64,000 nt of DNA, from the NCBI GenBank assembly GCA_947579665.1, contig CANPUZ010000046.1, positions 434,001 through 498,000 on the forward strand. The letters are read 5' to 3'. Each line of letters begins with the position of its first letter. Positions within the stretch are counted from its first letter, which is position 1. The stretch is from Sympetrum striolatum (Eukaryota > Arthropoda > Insecta > Odonata > Libellulidae). The notes beneath the pieces are model-generated. The model had not been told where the DNA came from and searched no databases. It saw only the letters and a program-made list of their open reading frames with translations. This document shows, piece by piece, positions 58,340-64,000 of this stretch. The position numbers and the translations under genes are program-made.

Positions 58340-59440
58340 TTTTCAAACTTAATAATATAATACATAATAATAATACAAGCTTTATTTAGCCCAATTCATT
58401 TAAATACATTCAAATTCTTTAACATATTTAAAATAAAATAAATACATTAAATATATGGTAACCATTCAAGAAAATCTATAATTTTTTTCTAATTTTTTTA
58501 AAACTTATTTAATATTTTTTTTATTTGAGTAATTTTCTTGTTAATACTTTTTCATTTAGATAGCTTATAAAAAGCTTGGCATTGAAGCTGTTAAGAACAT
58601 CGTTAGATATCTAAATATATTTATGAAAAGTTATCTTTTATTTTTACATTAAAAATGTAATGTTTTTATAAACTACATAAACAAGAGCATGAACAAAATT
58701 AAACCACTGAAAATAGAAGTTAGCAGCTTCATTTTGATCTACATACTCTTTTAGCTGGAAATAACCTTTCAATACTATTATTAACAGTGTTATGCCTCTA
58801 TTTGGCTTCAACTAATTGAATAAGGATGATTTAAATCAAGGTGATCAGGTCGAAACTGATTGCAATTTTCGCTTCTTATTTTATACCATATTTTATACAA
58901 CTTTAGAATATAAAGCATTGTTAGTAAAAAATTTACTAATAGATATTATTATAAATATGTGACATAAAAACTATTTAACATTAAAAACAGTACAAAAAAC
59001 ATCTGATAAATGAAAGATAATTACAGGAACTGTCATTGGCACTCATATTGTCAACAAGACATTTTTTTAGATTTCTTTGAAAAATCACTAGATTAGGGAA
59101 CCTCTGTCTTGTGTAGAAGTGAGTTGTACGACATTATTCCTCAAAAAAATAAGGAGATTAGTGTATTTGGAGAAGAAATGAATGTGGAAATCGCTTCATC
59201 CTCCAGTATTATGTCTGTGTACATCGCACTGTTTATCTCTAAGAATTTTTGTAAACATTCAGGCACCAGACCCATTTTTATTTCATGCACAAAATTCAAT
59301 ACTTGATATTTTAGAGCTTGTTCCACATTTAAACAGCCTAATCTTTGGAGCATTGTATCCATATTAGTATAACTATCACATTTTAATATTAAAGACGTAA
59401 TGAGATGGAATACGAAATTGTATTTTAGACAAGAAAACAA
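58340..59440 (-). mobile_element. LINE 3' fragment, array copy 2
   Basis: Matches 52460-53552, with coding remnant LNFVHEIKMGLVPECLQKFL at 59440-59141. The plus-strand frames over the same place are shadows. Confidence 0.6.
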
Positions 59441-59686
59441 CTAACACCCCCTCGAATTGTTTTGTGTAGTAAGAGTAGGTATGAGATTATGCACTTATTT
59501 TGTGGGGTGGACAAGTTTAGATAAGAAAGGGAATATGAAATTTCATTCACTACAATACCTACTTTGTGGTTAACCCTTAAAGGACTAAGGGAGGGCTAAA
59601 AAATGTCCACTACTCTTCTTTTTCAATATTTTAAGAACTTAATCGTGTAATACAGTCTTATAACTTGATTACATTGTCAAATATCT

Positions 59687-60510
59687 CTATTATATATAGA
59701 TGCTTCTCCGGATTCATTCATGTATCTAACTATATATATAGATAGGATACTAATTCACAGCCTAAACACAAGCGTCATTGACTAGAAATTTTTACCACGG
59801 ATTGGCCATAACGTGTAACTGCCAGAAAAATTGCGATTTTGATCCTCAGTGTCATGGGTTTGATTCCAGAGAACCCCAAAATCCTGATTTTTCCCATTTA
59901 AATGCATTGCTTTGATTTTCCTTAAGTAAAAAAAAATACTTTTCGGATAGGTTGAGAATCTAAACTCATGGAGCCGATATATATGGTAAGGATCTATCGA
60001 TATCATTAATGACTTTTACAGAAAATATCCTGGGTTCGATGCTAGGACGATCCAAAAATCTGCCCTTTAAAATACATTGGGTTAGTTTTTCATTATTTTT
60101 TTAATGCACTTATTGAAATGATAGGAAGTTCTTGCTTAGATAGAGGATGTATATTGAGACTCAGTTTAAGAAAAAAAAATATATAAGACCATGCTGTTTC
60201 TGGGTTCAATGCCAGACCACATTAAAATTTCTCACATACGGAATATAAGGAAAAGTAGGACATTGTTTTAGACAGTTTCTCACAATATTTCTGCTTGAAT
60301 TTTTACATACAGTTAGAGATGGTGATCTTCCGTTGTGCTGCATTGTAAGTATTACCAGGAAGACCCGGGTTTGATGCTAGGTGGAGAAATTGCAGCTAAT
60401 TTTAAGAATATTTCCAATACTTTTTCTTCTTTTGAGGATCCTCTGGATATAATGTTGACTTTACATATGTGTTATCAACATGCTTGCAGAATGCAAGCCA
60501 CATTTTACTC
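59687..60510 (+). mobile_element. Family A modular element with 4 modules
   Basis: 5' end TATATATAGATGCTTCTCCG, modules near 59857, 60033, 60205 and 60365, 3' hairpin GCTTGCAGAATGCAAGC. It is the sister of 53799-54966 and lacks one dimer (about 345 bp), with the junction inside a TTTTTCATTATTTTTTT stretch. 60511-61082 matches 54967-55539 at about 97%. Confidence 0.7.
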
Positions 60511-61082
60511 AAAGGTTTTTAAAGAGAACTATAAGTTGATGCATTTTGTACATTTTTTAAGCAGTGTAAAGAGAACAGAAATAGGCGCAAAATGACCCTT
60601 CCTTGGTCTCCCTGCAACATTTTTTTGAACCAAATGGAATCTTACATTTTGTCAAATAGTTTTTAATTAATTTTAATAATTTAATTTATTTTTTTATAAT
60701 TATACCTTTTTGTTGATTTATAAGCATAACTAACGGTGATTTACAAACTTATTTCCTGGATTAAAGCTTTAAAGCCATTGAGAAGAAGCTCAGATCAATT
60801 TTCATGATTCCTTCAAAGTCTTTACTTCGAAGACAGACAGTTGGCACTTTGCTTGTGTATGCATATTTATGTTATGCTAATTAAATTGTATGGATCCATA
60901 CTAAATTCAATTTATTAATTAGTGTATGTGCTTGCAGTAAAGAAGCAGATCATAGAATATGTAAATGATCGTATTTCTTGGTGATGATAAATTTATTCTT
61001 ACTCAACATTCAACCATTTGCTTGCAGTATGCAAGCAACATTTCACTCATAAACATATATAGATGTACTTTAGGGTTTCGTA

Positions 61083-62943
61083 AATCATATTTTAAGAATG
61101 CATCCCCTCTATTTTTTTTTCTATTTGGCCTCATAAACTTATATTATAAATGTTATTGCGATTGGATAATGGTAACCCGTGCCGACTTGATGCCAAACAA
61201 TTTTGATAAATGAAAATTTGTACCTACAAGGAGGTCACCAGGTTAATGGTTTAGTAACTAAAGGATTCTCACAAATATTTCAGGGCACATTCTTTGTTTT
61301 ATAATAGTGGACACTTGTTTAGCAGCTTAACTCAACCGGCTTTTGTTTAAAAAAAAATTAGCAACTGAATATCGGAGTTAGGCAACCACACCATATAACT
61401 AAATAGCTCGCAAATTAATAGGAATTTATTTTCTTACATTTCTTTCTCTGATAACCTATCTTTTTGCGATTAAATATCATCTTGATACCTTTCAAACATT
61501 CTTTAATGACTTCGTACAAAGGGCTAGAATCGAAAAAAGCTGGCCCAAATACAAAAGTGGATTTTGTTTGCGTGAACTTTGATTCTTTGCTTAGTTAATG
61601 CTGAATGCATTCCATATACTATCATTACTATTATTATAAGTAAATTACTTTGATTCCTGCACATTCAATTTATACAGAGAGTTGAAGTCGACCTAATTTA
61701 CAGAAAAATGCTGATCATAGAATTTTTGCAAAATTTTTAGTCAAAACCGCTAGCACCACTCACGAATAGTATATTGTATTTATTTTTGTATTGGGGATAG
61801 CTATCAAATCCTAAATATTGAGCCTAAGTATCACTGGTACAACCTTCGCATAAGAATCTGTTCACAGATATTACCATAGCTTACTTTTAAATTATCAAGG
61901 TTCAGCTGTGTTCTTCCTTAACACGCGGTTCATTGTATGTTAAGTTAAATAATTAGATAAGGTAGTTGTTTGTGTAGTTTTCTGTTTAGATTGTAATTTT
62001 GTTAACTGACTTTCTCTTTTTTTTATTCAAGAGAAAATATCTACACTTCATTTCAGTCAGAAGCAAGTCATTATTCGATTGTCTCAAAATTGAAGGCAAT
62101 TTTCTCCTCGAATGTCCTGCTATGTGATCAAATAATGCTTCATTTAAAGAAGCCAGAAAGAAGGTTTCGACGCTGAGGACAGTGAACGATACAACTGAAA
62201 GAGCGGTCAAGTTAATGCAAGACTTTTATGGTTTAATCACGGTTGAGGAGGAAAAAGAGCTATTTTTATTACGTTGTGTACAAGAACACTGGAAGATTTA
62301 TTCTGACTGCGAACTTTAAAAAGAAATTTTAAAGGATAATGTTTTTTACACGTTAGATAGTAAACATACACGATTTGGGAATATTGCTGTTTTATTTAGT
62401 AAGTAAACAATGAGTTCTGGAATCCTTCCATAATAAATCAGTACAAATTTCAATTTCTCATCTTTGGCATTTAGTCGGCACAAGTTACCATAACTCAATC
62501 TCAATAATATTTATTAGGCGAGTAATAAAGACATAACAGAAAAAATAGGGAATGCGTATTTGAAGTCGCAAAAATATGTAAGAAAATAAATTCCTATTAA
62601 TTTGAGAGCTATTTCGTAGTATATGTGTATGGCATGGTTGCCTAACTCTGATAATCAGTTTGCTATTATTTTATAACCAAAAGCCCTTTGAGTTAAACAG
62701 CCACACACATGTCCTCAATTCTAAAGCAATGAATGTGCCCTGAAAGATTCATGAGAATCCGTTAGTTAATTACCCATTAACCTGGTGTCCCCCTTGTCGG
62801 TAATAATTTTCAGTTTTCGAAATTGTTTGGCATCAAGTCGGCACAGTTTACGATAATCCAATCGCAATAATATTTATTGGGTTAGTTTATAAAGACAAAT
62901 AGAAAAAAAATAGAGGGTGTGAGTATTTTAATTTGCAAAAAAA
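61083..62943. mobile_element. Foldback-type element, copy 2
   Basis: Copy of 55540-57400 at an offset of 5543. The first 200 bases differ at a few percent, the remainder at only three or four positions, so its long inverted repeats and middle part were duplicated very recently. Confidence 0.65.
62028..62320 (+). pseudogene. C-terminal remnant of a transposon-type protein, foldback copy 2
   Basis: Identical in the coding remnant to 56485-56777, including the in-frame TGA, so the TGA predates the duplication. Confidence 0.5.
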
Positions 62944-62974
62944 ATTTTTCCAATACGTCTTGTTACACCCTAAT

Positions 62975-64000
62975 ACCCTTTTACAAGGTATTTGATACAT
63001 TACAAGTTTACATTATGTAGAATAAAATACATAATAGTTGTTTGTTATATGATAATTACATTACATTGAAGTATACATATTAAAAAAGTATAAAAATAAT
63101 CCAAGCTACTGATAAGGAATCCAAATAACGCTGATTGAATTATGGAAAGAAATCAAACTGATCAAGTAATCAGAGTCAATTGCGGAATTGCGGAATTTAA
63201 GGAAAATAAACTGTCTCCTTCTGTCTGATAACTCTCTTTTGCAATTTCTCAAGCTTATTCGTGTATACCTCTTGATAAGGAAACCAGAAATGTATGCAGT
63301 ACTCAAATATGGAACAAACCAAAGTTTTATATAAGATAGCAATGATTTTTGGGTTGGTGATATCTCTAGATACGCTACTTTTAAAACTGATATGTTGGGA
63401 TGCTTTATTACAAATATTGTCAACATGAACAGAGAAGGTAAGATGTCATAGTAATACCTAAATATCTTACAATAGGAAAGTCTTTGAAGGGGCTTGTTAT
63501 TAATTTTATAAGAAAAAGAATATTGGTTTGGCATTTTTATAATATTAACTTATATTTGTCTCATTAACCTTACATGATAAAGTAAAAGACATGGTGAAAA
63601 AATCATAAACATAAGAATCAATCATAAGAATCGCAATAAAGAATCATAGGAGCAATATACAAAATCATATTACGAAATGACAATTATAAAAATCATCAAG
63701 AGAATAAAAGGCATTACAAGTGAAGAAATCATGCAGAACAATATAAAAAATACAAGATGTATTTATTTCTTACACAATGTCAAGGATCATTAATATTAAT
63801 TAATGATAGCATTTCGGGTTAGTCTATATAATTGTTTTATGTAGAAAAATAATTCCAAAGTTTCTTCTCCTAGTTTCTAAAGTTTTCAAACTTAATAATA
63901 TAATACATAATAATAATACAAGCTTTATTTAGCCCAATTCATTTAAATACATTCAAATTCTTTAACATATTTAAAATAAAATAAATACATTAAATATATG
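62975..64000. repeat. Tandem array unit 3, cut by the window end
   Basis: Begins ACCCTTTTACAAGGTATTTG. It repeats 57432-58457 essentially without change, including the LINE thumb fragment (63106-63534, minus) and the beginning of the LINE 3' fragment after 63890. Confidence 0.8.

Larger units (their letters stand above)
57436..62975. repeat. Tandem array unit 2 (~5.54 kb)
   Basis: Second copy of the array unit. The part from about 55750 to 58457 is repeated at 61293-64000 with a constant offset of 5543 and only a few substitutions, while the rest of the array is several percent diverged. The unit thus arose by a recent tandem duplication or exchange. Confidence 0.85.

Overview
This window is AT-rich nuclear DNA of a eukaryote, most likely an arthropod and probably an insect. 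The evidence is the content: a Tx1/L1-type LINE, a Dong/R4-type LINE, a P-element/THAP9-type gene with short GT-AG introns, Penelope-like, hAT, mariner-like and Harbinger-like remnants, and abundant microsatellites. I see no prokaryotic organisation, no complete tRNA or rRNA gene and no CRISPR array. The species cannot be named from the sequence. Almost everything is repetitive; only one apparently intact multi-exon coding gene is present.

Layout. 1-17.2 kb is a patchwork of segmental duplications (units of about 4.2-4.9 kb starting at 1, 4935 and about 9128; a further 2.1 kb block at 5668 repeated at 14958). 18.3-19.7 kb is a GC-richer insertion that looks like a solo LTR. 20.1-20.5 kb has a weak resemblance to a Cys-loop receptor exon. 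23.1-31.85 kb is a three-level nest: a short dispersed repeat (family B) is interrupted in its AC microsatellite by a 6.1 kb Tx1-type LINE, whose (TAA)n tail is in turn occupied by a 5'-truncated Dong-type LINE. 33.8-37.0 kb (minus) is the THAP9/P-element-type transposase gene, five exons, open throughout, with candidate D-D-E residues. 37.8-39.3 kb is a decayed hAT element with terminal inverted repeats and an 8-bp target duplication. 39.4-45.8 kb holds LINE 3' ends, Penelope-like fragments, two small inverted-repeat elements and a P-type transposase C-terminal fragment. 47.5-49.7 kb is a tandem-module repeat interrupted by a 1.42 kb DNA transposon. 51.4-64 kb is a tandem array of units of about 6.0 and 5.5 kb, each holding LINE debris, a modular repeat and a foldback element; the most recent duplication has a period of 5543 bp and runs off the window.

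The most unusual structure is a dispersed family (here family A) with a fixed 5' end, an ATAG-type microsatellite, one to six modules of about 165-170 bp each centred on a GGTTCGAnnCC hairpin resembling a tRNA T arm, and a fixed 3' end with a GCTTGC...GCAAGC hairpin. This architecture resembles non-autonomous Helitron/Helentron-type elements with internal tandem repeats (DINE-TR1, bivalve pearl elements), but the T-arm-like motif in every module is not something I know to be described.

The genes do not form a pathway. The window records repeated invasion by mobile elements, with nested insertions that give a relative order of events. Copy alignments and boundaries were made by eye; coordinates of decayed repeats are approximate, and exon boundaries of the THAP gene may be off by one base.
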